Positions 1 to 7,605 of a DNA stretch of 64,000 nucleotides are shown here, piece by piece. Each line of letters starts with the position of its first letter. Positions within the stretch are counted from its first letter, which is position 1. The stretch is from Campylobacterales bacterium. GTDB lineage: Bacteria > Campylobacterota > Campylobacteria > Campylobacterales > Sulfurimonadaceae. Both the position numbers and the translations under genes were made by a program. Location of the stretch: positions 93,537 through 157,536 of the forward strand of contig JAFGVE010000027.1 of the NCBI GenBank assembly GCA_016938175.1. Reading direction: 5' to 3'. The notes under the pieces are model-generated. The model was not told the origin of the DNA and did no database searches. It saw only the letters and a program-made list of their open reading frames with translations.

Positions 1-721
1 GATACACTTCAAGTGCTACCATCTCAGGTGAACCAAGTGGAATTACTTTTAAAAGTGCATTGTTCATACAACCTTGAAAACGACGTTGTAGTGTTCTTAA
101 TGAAGACTTCGTCATTCTATATGCAGGCCATGTTGCAGCAGGAGCATTTCCTTTTGCACTTAGGTCTGGAAGTGGTTGTGTTCTTAAAATTGTTCCAATA
201 ACTTCTGGAGAGTGACAGCTCATACAAGCAAGACCACGTCCACCACGTTGTTGGATAAATGTTTTTTCACCTAAAGCGTACGCATCTTTCATATGCTGAT
301 TTGCATTAATGTCGATGTTACTTTTTTCACCGTTTGCAATTGATTTTGCATACGCACTCATGTCAAACATATCTGAGCTTTTAAGTGCAAATGGTTTGTG
401 ACCATTTTTACTCATTAGACCTTGAAGAGCTTGGTCAAGTCCTACAACTTGTTTAAACTCTGGAAGGTAACGTGGGAAACCAGCGATGTATGCCGGTAAT
501 TTTTCTTCACTCACACCAAAAAATGCAGCTAAACCTGCATCACCACCACAGTACTCTTCTAAAAGCTCACTTCCGTTTGCAATCATCATATCTGCAGGGT
601 TATTTTCTAGCATCTCTTCGTACATAGCACGGTCAGCATCACTCATAGCAAACTGATCACCTGCAAAAGAGAGTGATGAGAGAAGAGCAATAGATAATGC
701 TATTTTGATTCCTCTTTTCAT
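1..721 (-). CDS. soxA: SoxA, c-type cytochrome of the Sox system (C-terminus off the window)
   Basis: SoxA partners SoxX to form the periplasmic cytochrome that couples thiosulfate or sulfide oxidatively to the SoxY carrier cysteine. About 240 codons are present; the 3' end runs off the left edge. The translation begins with a Sec signal peptide (about residues 1-20, cleavage near SFA-GD), has a single haem-binding CMSCH at about 166-170, and a later Cys in RRFQGCMNN near residue 219 at the place where SoxA proteins carry the cysteine haem ligand. Only one CxxCH is visible, so this is the monohaem type. It is the fourth gene of soxXYZA, 3 bp after soxZ; soxB is expected next, outside the window. 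Confidence 0.93.
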   Translation of the reverse strand, partial: MKRGIKIALSIALLSSLSFAGDQFAMSDADRAMYEEMLENNPADMMIANGSELLEEYCGGDAGLAAFFGVSEEKLPAYIAGFPRYLPEFKQVVGLDQALQGLMSKNGHKPFALKSSDMFDMSAYAKSIANGEKSNIDINANQHMKDAYALGEKTFIQQRGGRGLACMSCHSPEVIGTILRTQPLPDLSAKGNAPAATWPAYRMTKSSLRTLQRRFQGCMNNALLKVIPLGSPEMVALEVY

Positions 722-724
722 CTT

Positions 725-1063
725 TTATCCTTTTGGTTTTATCTTTGTACTCGTTTCGTGTACTTCACCAGTATTGTCTGTAAATGTTACAGTCAGCTTT
801 CCTGCACCGTTGATTTTCATATTTGTAGTAAACACTGGATTTACTGAAAGAGATTCCCATACAGTCATGTTTGTAATCTCTTTTCCGTTGTAGTTAAACT
901 TAACACTATTAATGTATTTTGCAGGGATGATTTCTTTAGTTTTTTTATCTTTCCCCATACCCGTATCCATTGGGTGCATTACCATGAAGTCAACTTTTAC
1001 AACTTCACCATCTTTATATTTTTTTGGTTTGATTTTAATCAGTGATTTTCTTTTCTCAGCCAT
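725..1063 (-). CDS. soxZ: SoxZ, sulfur carrier complex subunit
   Basis: SoxZ is the structural partner of SoxY in the periplasmic SoxYZ carrier of oxidised sulfur. The frame stays open upstream to 1132, but I choose the ATG at 1063 because AGAGGA lies just before it and because MAEKRKSLIKIKPKKYKDG is how the family starts; the longer form would overlap soxY. The product is 112 aa and has the SoxZ beta-sandwich features, such as VMHPMDTGMGKD and the C-terminal FTDNTGEVHETS. It has no signal peptide, as is usual: SoxZ is exported bound to SoxY. It lies between soxY and soxA in the same operon. Confidence 0.95.
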   Translation of the reverse strand: MAEKRKSLIKIKPKKYKDGEVVKVDFMVMHPMDTGMGKDKKTKEIIPAKYINSVKFNYNGKEITNMTVWESLSVNPVFTTNMKINGAGKLTVTFTDNTGEVHETSTKIKPKG

Positions 1064-1118
1064 TGTTTTTTCCTCTTTATTTATATATTTTTCTTTTTCT
1101 TGTTTATATGAGGTTAAA

Positions 1119-1589
1119 TCAACCACATCCACCGATAGTAACTTTTACGCTTTGAGAAGCAATAAGTACTTCACCATTGCTTAAAACTGCAACTGCACTT
1201 ACTTCTTGCGTACCACCAAGTTTAATACGTGTAGAGAACATTGCTTTACCATTTGCAGGTGTAAGGTTTACGTCAATACAACGAGCATTTGAGTTACCAC
1301 CAGCTAAGATATGAATAGACTTTACATAGTCACTGTCAGTCATTGGTGAGTCAACTGTAGCTGTTACTGGAACTACTGCACCGTTTTCAGCGATTTCTGG
1401 TACTTTGATTTTAATTTTGTCAGATTTAACAGGTGTTTTTCCACCAGTAATAGCGTTAAGTGCTGTCTCAAAACTCATTTTGTTTGGACCAGATGGTTTT
1501 GCATCAGCCGCAAAACTCATTGTAGGAAGTGCTACAGCCGCAACAGCAGTAGCCGCACCAAGTTGTTTAAAAAATTCTCTTCTTTGCAT
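1119..1589 (-). CDS. soxY: SoxY, covalent sulfur carrier protein
   Basis: SoxY carries sulfur intermediates on a C-terminal cysteine that swings between SoxXA, SoxB and other Sox enzymes in the periplasm. The 156 aa product starts with a twin-arginine-like signal (MQRREFFKQLG followed by an Ala-rich stretch, to about residue 28), which fits folded co-export with SoxZ. The last residues are VTIGGCG, the swinging-arm cysteine. Here it ends GGCG, one Gly shorter than the GGCGG end of the Paracoccus protein. It lies 18 bp after soxX and upstream of soxZ. Confidence 0.95.
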   Translation of the reverse strand: MQRREFFKQLGAATAVAAVALPTMSFAADAKPSGPNKMSFETALNAITGGKTPVKSDKIKIKVPEIAENGAVVPVTATVDSPMTDSDYVKSIHILAGGNSNARCIDVNLTPANGKAMFSTRIKLGGTQEVSAVAVLSNGEVLIASQSVKVTIGGCG

Positions 1590-1607
1590 TTCGTTTTTCC
1601 TTTAAAT

Positions 1608-2132
1608 CTATTTTTTTGAAACTATGTATGAAGTTATTTCACAGATCTCTTTAACACTAAAGAGTTTTGTTGTGAGGTTTACTGTCATGTGTGTTGTTGG
1701 ATTGTCGATTCTTGGATCGGCAATTTTTTGAAACACAAATGCGTTGTCTCTTACACCTGTCTGCATAAAGTTTTCATTGTACGATGTTAAATCAGGACCA
1801 ATATTTCCTGCACCTTTCGCACCTTCAATGTTGTGGCACGCTACACAGTTACCGTACTGTTTAGGTTCACCGTTTGCAAGTGTTTTTGCTAAACCTTTTG
1901 GCGTTTTGCCTTTTACTTTTTCTCCATTTAAGTTATGGAAAATAAAAGCACCCCTAGCAATCGCATCGGCATCTGTTGTTATACAGTCAGCTGGCATTTT
2001 GTATTTTGTAGCTGGTGCCAATAAGTCTGCTTTAATCATCTCGCTTGCATTTGGTTTCTCTATTACATTGCTATAATCAGCAGCAAAAAGAGATGCACTT
2101 ACAAGTAGTGAGAGCATGAAAGTCTTTTTCAT
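1608..2132 (-). CDS. soxX: SoxX, c-type cytochrome of the Sox system
   Basis: SoxX is the small haem subunit of SoxXA and passes electrons from sulfur-carrier oxidation towards the respiratory chain. The 174 aa product has a Sec signal peptide (about 1-17, cleavage near LFA-AD), a haem site CVACH at 96-100 followed by GNIGPDL as in SoxX proteins, and a Met at about 149 (THMTVN) suitable as the distal haem ligand. AGGAGG precedes the ATG. This is the first gene of soxXYZA; its promoter region carries tandem TTTTACAC repeats annotated separately. The sensory operon just upstream runs in the same direction. Confidence 0.94.
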   Translation of the reverse strand: MKKTFMLSLLVSASLFAADYSNVIEKPNASEMIKADLLAPATKYKMPADCITTDADAIARGAFIFHNLNGEKVKGKTPKGLAKTLANGEPKQYGNCVACHNIEGAKGAGNIGPDLTSYNENFMQTGVRDNAFVFQKIADPRIDNPTTHMTVNLTTKLFSVKEICEITSYIVSKK

Positions 2133-2162
2133 GTTTGTTCCTCCTGTTTTATTTCGGCGACA

Positions 2163-2195
2163 AGTATAACTGTGAAGTGTAAAATTTGTGTAAAA
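2163..2195 (-). promoter_or_regulatory. soxX promoter: -10 box with two TTTTACAC direct repeats
   Basis: Read on the minus strand, TTTTACAC occurs at 2195-2188 and again at 2184-2177, an 11 bp repeat unit (AAATTTTACAC twice). After 8 bp comes TATACT at 2168-2163, a good -10 box, and soxX starts 31 bp further on. Direct repeats one helical turn apart next to a -10 box are typical sites for OmpR/PhoB-type activators. The same layout occurs upstream of the DsrE-like gene. The repeats are seen directly; the binding protein is inferred. Confidence 0.65.
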
Positions 2196-2232
2196 TTTTA
2201 TGTATTGTAAAAAATTATATTAGTAGATGGGA

Positions 2233-3387
2233 TTATTGGGAGAATTCTGAGAAAATATAGATGAATTCACTCCCTATTTTAGGGGTTGAGTTGATTTTTA
2301 GTTCGATTCCAGATTCATCGATAATTGACTTCACAATATTAAGACCGATACCAAATCCACCTTTATTTGTATCTTCTCTATAGTATCTGCTAAAGATTTT
2401 ATTTACATTTGCGATACCAACTCCATAGTCTTGAAAACTTAAAAAACATTCATTGTTCTTAATAAAGAGATAGATGTCAATTTTAGAACCATCATGAGAG
2501 TACTTGATTGCATTAGAGATTGTATTGTCGATAACACGCTGGAGTTTTTTTGAATTTATAGTGATAATAGGTTGTGCATCAATATGCTGATAGATAATAA
2601 TATTCTTCATATTTGCTACTTCACTAAAGTACTCCACACGCTCGTTAAGAAATTCTGCAAGTTCTATGGACTCTTGTTGGTAGTCTATTTTGTCATGCTT
2701 TATAAGGTAGTCCATATCATTATATATATTTGAGAGTACCTTTGAAGCGGCTTTCATCCTGTTTAAATATTTGTTTGGAGGATTTTTTCTATTGTAGAGA
2801 TCTATATTTACGTTTATAATAGAAAGTGGGGTGTTTATCTCATGCACAGAGTCTTTAATGAAGTTATCAAGCGTTTGGTTTATACGTTTAAAAGGTTCGG
2901 CGAAGGTCTGTAAAAAGATGAGTGAGAGAATAAAAACAAGTAAAACAACACTAAAGAGAATAAGAAAGATTTTTTCATAGAGTTCAGCAAGAGAGAGACT
3001 ATTTTGCATAATAAGGTAGCGTGCACCAAAGTAACGTTCTCCTGGTAATTTGACTATAAGATAGGCTTTGTCATCGTCAAGATGGTAGCCATCTTTAAAG
3101 TAGTTAATATCATCCTCGATAAGTGTAAAAATTGGTGCGAACTTTTCGTTGTAAAGACCTGAGCGAAATGTTTTAAAACGTGGGTATTCAAAATACTCCT
3201 CATTTTGATTAAACTCCTCCATCGCTTTAATGATAAGTTGTGATTTTTCTTTTAAGAAGAGCTCGTTTTGTATAGAATAAATGCTTTTCATATATATAAA
3301 ATAGAAAAAGAGCGGTGTCAGTAAGATAATTGATACTAAGGATGTATAAATGAGGGCGTATTTCGCCGAGTAGTTACTGTCTTTCAA
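2233..3387 (-). CDS. Sensor histidine kinase of the sox-linked two-component system
   Basis: This is a membrane histidine kinase. With a TTG start at 3387 it has 384 aa: a first membrane helix near residues 12-33, a periplasmic sensor region, a second helix at about 140-162, then the kinase core. The H box is VHEINTPLS with His at about 182. The N box NTISNAIKYS, G1 DYGVGI and G2 GGFGIGLNIV are intact. No clear HAMP domain is seen. The frame is open to an ATG at 3462, but that would overlap the response regulator by 89 bp; the TTG at 3387 overlaps by 14 bp and puts the first helix near the start. It is the third gene of Cache-regulator-kinase and is followed by soxX, so sensing a sulfur or respiratory signal is a fair inference. 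Confidence 0.88.
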   Translation of the reverse strand: MKDSNYSAKYALIYTSLVSIILLTPLFFYFIYMKSIYSIQNELFLKEKSQLIIKAMEEFNQNEEYFEYPRFKTFRSGLYNEKFAPIFTLIEDDINYFKDGYHLDDDKAYLIVKLPGERYFGARYLIMQNSLSLAELYEKIFLILFSVVLLVFILSLIFLQTFAEPFKRINQTLDNFIKDSVHEINTPLSIINVNIDLYNRKNPPNKYLNRMKAASKVLSNIYNDMDYLIKHDKIDYQQESIELAEFLNERVEYFSEVANMKNIIIYQHIDAQPIITINSKKLQRVIDNTISNAIKYSHDGSKIDIYLFIKNNECFLSFQDYGVGIANVNKIFSRYYREDTNKGGFGIGLNIVKSIIDESGIELKINSTPKIGSEFIYIFSEFSQ

Positions 3388-4030
3388 TAATGTATCCAAG
3401 CCCTCTTCTGTTTTGTATAACAGAGTCTGGGAGTTTTTTTCGTAAATTATTGAGTTGTACACGAATGGTTGCAGGTTCTACATACTCTCCCCAAACAGCA
3501 TCTTGAAACATCTGTGTTGAAACAACTGCATTTTTATTTTTAATGAGTACTTCAAGCATATCTTTTTCTGTTTTACGCAGTACTATCTCTTTGTCATTTT
3601 GCATAAGTTTACTCTTCTTCATATCGTACACAATATCACATCCAATAGATACGAGTGAGCCTTCATCATCCGAGAACTTAGAGAGTGCGTGATCTATACG
3701 CAGTTCTAACTCCTCTAGGTCAAAAGGTTTTCTCATATAATCACAACAGCCACGTTTATAACCCTCTTTGAGTGCTGCTATATCTGTCATAGATGTAAGA
3801 AATATAGCCGGTACTGTTTGTCCATCTTGACGTAGTTTCTGAAGCATTTCAAGCCCATTTATAGTGGGGACATTTATATCAAGGAGAAGAAGGTCATAGG
3901 CTTTGTCATAAACAGCGTGAAATGCATCCTCTCCATCAGTAAAACCATCTACTTCGTAGCCTATGTCTGTTAAAAACTCCTCTATGCTTATACGCAGTGA
4001 GTATTCATCTTCAAGTAATAGTATTTTCAT
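3374..4030 (-). CDS. OmpR-family response regulator
   Basis: The 218 aa product has an N-terminal receiver domain (about 1-120) with acidic residues E7/D8, phospho-acceptor D51 (LLLLDINVP), T79 in FLTS and K101 (MRKPFD), followed by a C-terminal winged-helix DNA-binding domain ending RRGLGYIIERQ, as in OmpR/PhoB regulators. Its ATG overlaps the stop of the Cache gene by 4 bp (ATGA), and the kinase follows, so the three are co-expressed. The tandem repeats upstream of soxX and of the DsrE-like gene have the spacing such regulators bind; that this protein binds them is an inference. Confidence 0.93.
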   Translation of the reverse strand: MKILLLEDEYSLRISIEEFLTDIGYEVDGFTDGEDAFHAVYDKAYDLLLLDINVPTINGLEMLQKLRQDGQTVPAIFLTSMTDIAALKEGYKRGCCDYMRKPFDLEELELRIDHALSKFSDDEGSLVSIGCDIVYDMKKSKLMQNDKEIVLRKTEKDMLEVLIKNKNAVVSTQMFQDAVWGEYVEPATIRVQLNNLRKKLPDSVIQNRRGLGYIIERQ

Positions 4031-5124
4031 TTAATCTTCCCGTCTATTTTTTTCACAATATTTTTGTTGAGCATCATCTGAATGAGTTCATCTTTTGAAT
4101 AGCTGTCCAGCTTATCATATGCTTCATCTAAAAAGAGTTCTCTATCTTCACGTTCAATTATCTCCTGAAGCGACATCATAGAGTCGGCTGAGAGATTTGT
4201 ATACATTTCACCACTATATGATTCGGCTTTTGTAATGTCATAAAGACTACTGCGTGTGACGTTTACCAAAAATGAGATGTCATCTTCTGGATCTCTAAAG
4301 TAGTCAAAATATCTCTGTGGCAGGACAAAAACAAACCCCCCTATGATTTTTCCATCACCATCTTTCATATTTTCATAAAAGATATATTTATCGTCTCTGT
4401 GTGTAACACCGCTTAAACGTAACTCTTTAAAGTCCACTTTTTTCAGTGTCTGAATGTGGGAATAGTTATAGTTTCTGTTTGCAACTATATAGTTTTGCAT
4501 TGCAAGATTATCTGTCATTAGAACTGCTGTATCCATGTACTTAGTATCTAACAGAACATATAAATCAACTCCCATTGTGCTAAAGAAGTTTGTAAGTCCC
4601 TTAAAAAAAGAGATAACCTCCATAAAACCTAAACGTGTACCATCTTTTAAGTATACAGGAACAGTGGCTTTTACTCCTAAACGTCTTCCTATCTCCATAG
4701 ATGTTCTTGGTGTTGTATGTGTTTGAAAATATTTTAAATCTGTTCTGTAGTCGCCTATAGGCATTCCAGCATAAACATCATCCCAGCTACGTGCAAATAT
4801 ATTGAGTTCATCTGTTATGATTTGAGCACGTATGTGGTAGTGCGTATTTTTTTCTATCTCTTTTATAGTGTTAGAGAGTAAAATATATCCTAGGTCCTCA
4901 TCTTCATTTTCCAATGCGTCAATAAGAGCTTGATTTTTTGAGAGTAAAATGGCCGTTTTTAAGTCATTCATTTTATGCTCTTTGAGTTGTGCATCGAGTG
5001 TGAGGCGAAGTTGGTCCATGATGTTATAAATTTTCTGCTCTTTTACTTGCATACCAAAATAGAAAAAAATACCGATGATTAAGGCAATAAGAGGAATAAA
5101 AATAAGTGCAAGTTTTTGTAACAT
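4027..5124 (-). CDS. Membrane-anchored periplasmic Cache-type sensor protein without an output domain
   Basis: I choose the ATG at 5124 (MLQKLALIF), giving 365 aa; an in-frame ATG at 5175 would cover the shared promoter repeats. A single membrane helix lies at about residues 5-26, followed by a helical stretch and a Cache-like ligand domain with RSWDDVYAGMPIGDYR, RTSMEIGRRLGVKATVP and RLGFMEVISFF. No second membrane helix and no kinase, GGDEF or methyl-accepting domain follow, so most of the protein should be periplasmic. It is translationally coupled to the response regulator and probably feeds a ligand signal to the downstream kinase. The Cache motifs resemble those in the GGDEF-EAL protein at 19338-21669. 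Confidence 0.72.
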   Translation of the reverse strand: MLQKLALIFIPLIALIIGIFFYFGMQVKEQKIYNIMDQLRLTLDAQLKEHKMNDLKTAILLSKNQALIDALENEDEDLGYILLSNTIKEIEKNTHYHIRAQIITDELNIFARSWDDVYAGMPIGDYRTDLKYFQTHTTPRTSMEIGRRLGVKATVPVYLKDGTRLGFMEVISFFKGLTNFFSTMGVDLYVLLDTKYMDTAVLMTDNLAMQNYIVANRNYNYSHIQTLKKVDFKELRLSGVTHRDDKYIFYENMKDGDGKIIGGFVFVLPQRYFDYFRDPEDDISFLVNVTRSSLYDITKAESYSGEMYTNLSADSMMSLQEIIEREDRELFLDEAYDKLDSYSKDELIQMMLNKNIVKKIDGKIK

Positions 5125-5154
5125 AGCGTACCATTTGATGAAATAATGGCTACA

Positions 5155-5187
5155 TTTTACACTATTTTTACACAAATCAAATAAAAT
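5155..5187 (+). promoter_or_regulatory. Promoter of the DsrE-like gene with two TTTTACAC direct repeats
   Basis: On the plus strand TTTTACAC occurs at 5155-5162 and 5166-5173, 11 bp apart. Eight bases later comes TAAAAT (5182-5187), a plausible -10 box, and the DsrE-like gene starts at 5219. Repeat spacing (N3) and distance to the -10 (N8) are identical to the soxX promoter. The site also lies 31 bp upstream of the divergent Cache gene, so it could serve autoregulation. Confidence 0.6.
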
Positions 5188-5203
5188 GTCTTTTTAAGAC
5201 ATT
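5185..5203. promoter_or_regulatory. Perfect inverted repeat in the DsrE-like gene leader
   Basis: AATGTCTT at 5185-5192 and AAGACATT at 5196-5203 form an 8 bp perfect inverted repeat around TTT. It overlaps the putative -10 box and start region, so it could be a repressor site or a short 5' hairpin in the mRNA. There is no U-run on the plus side, so it is not a terminator for plus-strand transcription. Confidence 0.4.
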
Positions 5204-5218
5204 ATATAGAAGAAGGAA

Positions 5219-5689
5219 ATGATGATGAAAATTTTAGTAAGCCTTTTGGCATTCTTTGGATTACTTTTTGCAGAAGGCGACGTAAAAAAAGTTGTTATTG
5301 ATTTGACGACAGGTGATACTTCTGTGTTTGAAAAGAAAATTTTAAGTGGAGTTGTAGCACATAAAACACACTATGAAAACTCCTTTGAAGAGCTTGAAGT
5401 TGCGGTTGTTATTCACGGTGGGGCTTATAGATTTTTTCTAAAAGATCCAAGCAATACTGTATATAGAGATGATGCTGTCTTAAGAGAGAAATTTGCCGAG
5501 TTGAAAAAACGTACAGAAACACTCTCTAGCACCTATAATGTAGAGTTTTTAATGTGTGATGTTGGACGTAAAAAAAACAAGTTAGAACTTAGTAATATTG
5601 CAGAGTATGTAAAAATAGTTCCAAACTCAACTATTGGACTTATAGACAAGCAGAGTGAAGGGTACGCTTATATTCCTGTGAGTAAGTAG
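5219..5689 (+). CDS. Secreted DsrE/DsrF-like family protein
   Basis: The 156 aa product has a Sec signal peptide (about 1-18, LLAFFGLLFAEG) followed by a DsrE-like alpha/beta domain: VVIDLTTGD, VAVVIHGGAYRFF and VEFLMCDVGRKK, with a single Cys at the place where family members often keep one. The family is linked to sulfur relay and sulfur oxidation; periplasmic forms are common next to sox genes, but their exact role is unknown. AGAAGGAA precedes three successive ATG codons, so the exact start is uncertain by one or two codons. Its promoter repeats match those of soxX, which supports a role in sulfur oxidation. Confidence 0.8.
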   Translation: MMMKILVSLLAFFGLLFAEGDVKKVVIDLTTGDTSVFEKKILSGVVAHKTHYENSFEELEVAVVIHGGAYRFFLKDPSNTVYRDDAVLREKFAELKKRTETLSSTYNVEFLMCDVGRKKNKLELSNIAEYVKIVPNSTIGLIDKQSEGYAYIPVSK

Positions 5690-5719
5690 TATTAAACTCT
5701 CTCTTAAACTCCATTAGGC

Positions 5720-5725
5720 TATAAT
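5720..5725 (+). promoter_or_regulatory. -10 box upstream of cdsA
   Basis: TATAAT in GGCTATAATCG lies 29 bp before the cdsA ATG, with no -35 hexamer at the usual distance, as is typical of Campylobacterota vegetative promoters. It would drive cdsA-dxr-tsaD. Confidence 0.6.
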
Positions 5726-5754
5726 CGTCTAAAATTTACCACGAGGATTTAGCC

Positions 5755-6510
5755 ATGAGTATTTTTGCTCAGCATAGTGAGAGAATTACAACAGGATTGG
5801 CGCTTGTTGCTGCCGTACTTGTTATAGGCTTTATAGACAACTTTTTCTTAATGTGGCTCTTTTTTGGGGCTGTTTACCTACTTGCCTTTAAAGAGGCGAT
5901 TATGCTCTTTGGTGTTGAAAAAGACAATCTTCTTCCTTTTGCAGCTGGTTTATGGCTTATAGCAGGAGTTTATCCTTATGGTGATGATCTTTTTGTATTA
6001 GCAGGTGTTGCATATGCAAGTGCCGTTGCTTTTAATAAAGAACTTCCTTGGCGAGACTTTTTTCCTTTTATCTATCCTACGGCGGGAATGCTCTTTATTT
6101 TTACTATGTATCAAGAGTACGGAGTCCTATCACTTTTATGGCTTTTAGTCGTTGTCGCTCTCACTGATGTTGGTGCTTATGCGGTTGGAAAAAGTATAGG
6201 TAAAACACCCTTTTGCGAAACAAGCCCAAATAAAACCATGGAAGGTGTTGTTGGTGGTGTGGTAGTTGCAACTTTTGGCGGCATGTTTGCAGGACTGGGA
6301 ATTGTTGATTTTGGTGTTGCTCTGCTTATTTCCTTTGCCGTTTCGATAACTTCTATATTTGGGGATCTTTTTGAATCCTCTTTAAAACGTGCTGCAGGTG
6401 TCAAAGACAGTGGTGATATTTTACCAGGACACGGAGGCGTTTTAGACAGAATAGATGGCTACCTATTTGCAGGTGTTACTATGCTTGTGCTTTTACGAGG
6501 ACTTGTCTAA
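5755..6510 (+). CDS. cdsA: Phosphatidate cytidylyltransferase
   Basis: CdsA makes CDP-diacylglycerol from CTP and phosphatidic acid, the branch point for bacterial phospholipids. The 251 aa product is a multi-helix membrane protein. Its C-terminal part carries the family signature: GDLFESSLKRAAGVKDSGD, then LPGHGGVLDRIDG. The stop TAA is followed directly by the start of dxr in the same frame, so the two are in one operon. Confidence 0.95.
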   Translation: MSIFAQHSERITTGLALVAAVLVIGFIDNFFLMWLFFGAVYLLAFKEAIMLFGVEKDNLLPFAAGLWLIAGVYPYGDDLFVLAGVAYASAVAFNKELPWRDFFPFIYPTAGMLFIFTMYQEYGVLSLLWLLVVVALTDVGAYAVGKSIGKTPFCETSPNKTMEGVVGGVVVATFGGMFAGLGIVDFGVALLISFAVSITSIFGDLFESSLKRAAGVKDSGDILPGHGGVLDRIDGYLFAGVTMLVLLRGLV

Positions 6511-7605
6511 TTGGTTCTACTTGGTTCAACAGGCTCAATAGGAGTAAATGCTCTTCTTGTCGCACAAAAATTTGGCATAGATGTTGAGGTTTTAGTTGCT
6601 GGAAAGAATATAGCACTTTTAAATGAGCAGATAGCAAAGCATAGACCAAAACTTGTCGTAATTGCAGATGAGAGAGATAAAACTTTAGTCAATCATCCAG
6701 ATGTGTTGTGTGGTGAAGATGCTATTGTAAAAGCTATTGAAGCATCTAGAAGTGAGTTGGTTGTCAATGCACTTGTAGGATTTTTAGGTCTACGCCCTAC
6801 ACTCAAAGCCATAGAGTGTGGAAAACGTGTTGCTCTTGCAAATAAAGAGTCTTTAGTTGCCTGTGGAGCTTTTATAGATACAAGTAAAATTCAGCCTATA
6901 GACAGTGAACATTTTGGTCTTTGGTACTTACTGCAAGGACAAAAAAACAGAAGTGTTGAGAAGATGATTATTACTGCAAGTGGTGGAGCATTCCGAGACT
7001 GGGATATAACACGTTTACAGAGTGCTACTTTAGCCGACACACAGAAGCATCCTAACTGGTCCATGGGGCAGAAAATTACTATAGATTCAGCAACAATGGT
7101 CAATAAAATGTTTGAGCTTTTAGAAGCACGTTGGCTTTTTGGTGTGGGAGAGGAGACTCCTATAGAATATAATGCGATCATAGAGACAAAGTCACTTATT
7201 CACGCACTTATAGATTTTAAAGATGGCTCGACCACTGCTCATTTTGCAGATGCAAATATGCAACTTCCAATTGCGTATGCACTCAATAGAAGTATGAATG
7301 AGCAAATTTTGTCTCATGTTGATTTACTTAAAGTCGGAAGTTTAGAGTTTAGAGAGATAACGAGTGAGCGTTATCCTGTTTGGGAGATTAAAAAAGAGCT
7401 TCTTAGCCATCCTGAGTTAGGTGTTATTGTAAATGCTGCAAATGAAGCAGCCATTGAGCGATTTATAGCTAAAGAGATAGGATTTATGGATATTTCCAAA
7501 GCTATCATAGATGCATTTTCTCACTTCCATAATGCACCAAAAAATGTTGATGATGTGTTTAGTATAGACAAAGAAGTCAGAAGATATGTTGGAGGTTTAG
7601 CATGA
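6511..7605 (+). CDS. dxr: 1-deoxy-D-xylulose 5-phosphate reductoisomerase
   Basis: Dxr (IspC) converts DXP to 2-C-methyl-D-erythritol 4-phosphate, the committed step of the MEP isoprenoid pathway, using NADPH and a divalent metal. The 364 aa product has the NADPH-binding GSTGSIG at residues 5-11, [11 protein letters not shown], and the substrate/metal region with SEHFGLW and [10 protein letters not shown]. The start is a TTG directly after the cdsA TAA in the same frame; no other start is possible because that stop is in frame. The NADPH motif therefore sits about three residues closer to the N-terminus than in E. coli. Confidence 0.95.
   Translation: MVLLGSTGSIGVNALLVAQKFGIDVEVLVAGKNIALLNEQIAKHRPKLVVIADERDKTLVNHPDVLCGEDAIVKAIEASRSELVVNALVGFLGLRPTLKAIECGKRVALANKESLVACGAFIDTSKIQPIDSEHFGLWYLLQGQKNRSVEKMIITASGGAFRDWDITRLQSATLADTQKHPNWSMGQKITIDSATMVNKMFELLEARWLFGVGEETPIEYNAIIETKSLIHALIDFKDGSTTAHFADANMQLPIAYALNRSMNEQILSHVDLLKVGSLEFREITSERYPVWEIKKELLSHPELGVIVNAANEAAIERFIAKEIGFMDISKAIIDAFSHFHNAPKNVDDVFSIDKEVRRYVGGLA

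Noticed and set aside
725..1132. Long form of SoxZ from an ATG at 1132
   Set aside because: It would overlap the soxY end and has no family similarity before MAEKRKSL; the ATG at 1063 has a proper ribosome binding site.
3388..3462. Upstream ATG (3462) as start of the histidine kinase
   Set aside because: It would overlap the response regulator by 89 bp and add about 25 residues before the first membrane helix; a TTG at 3387 fits better.
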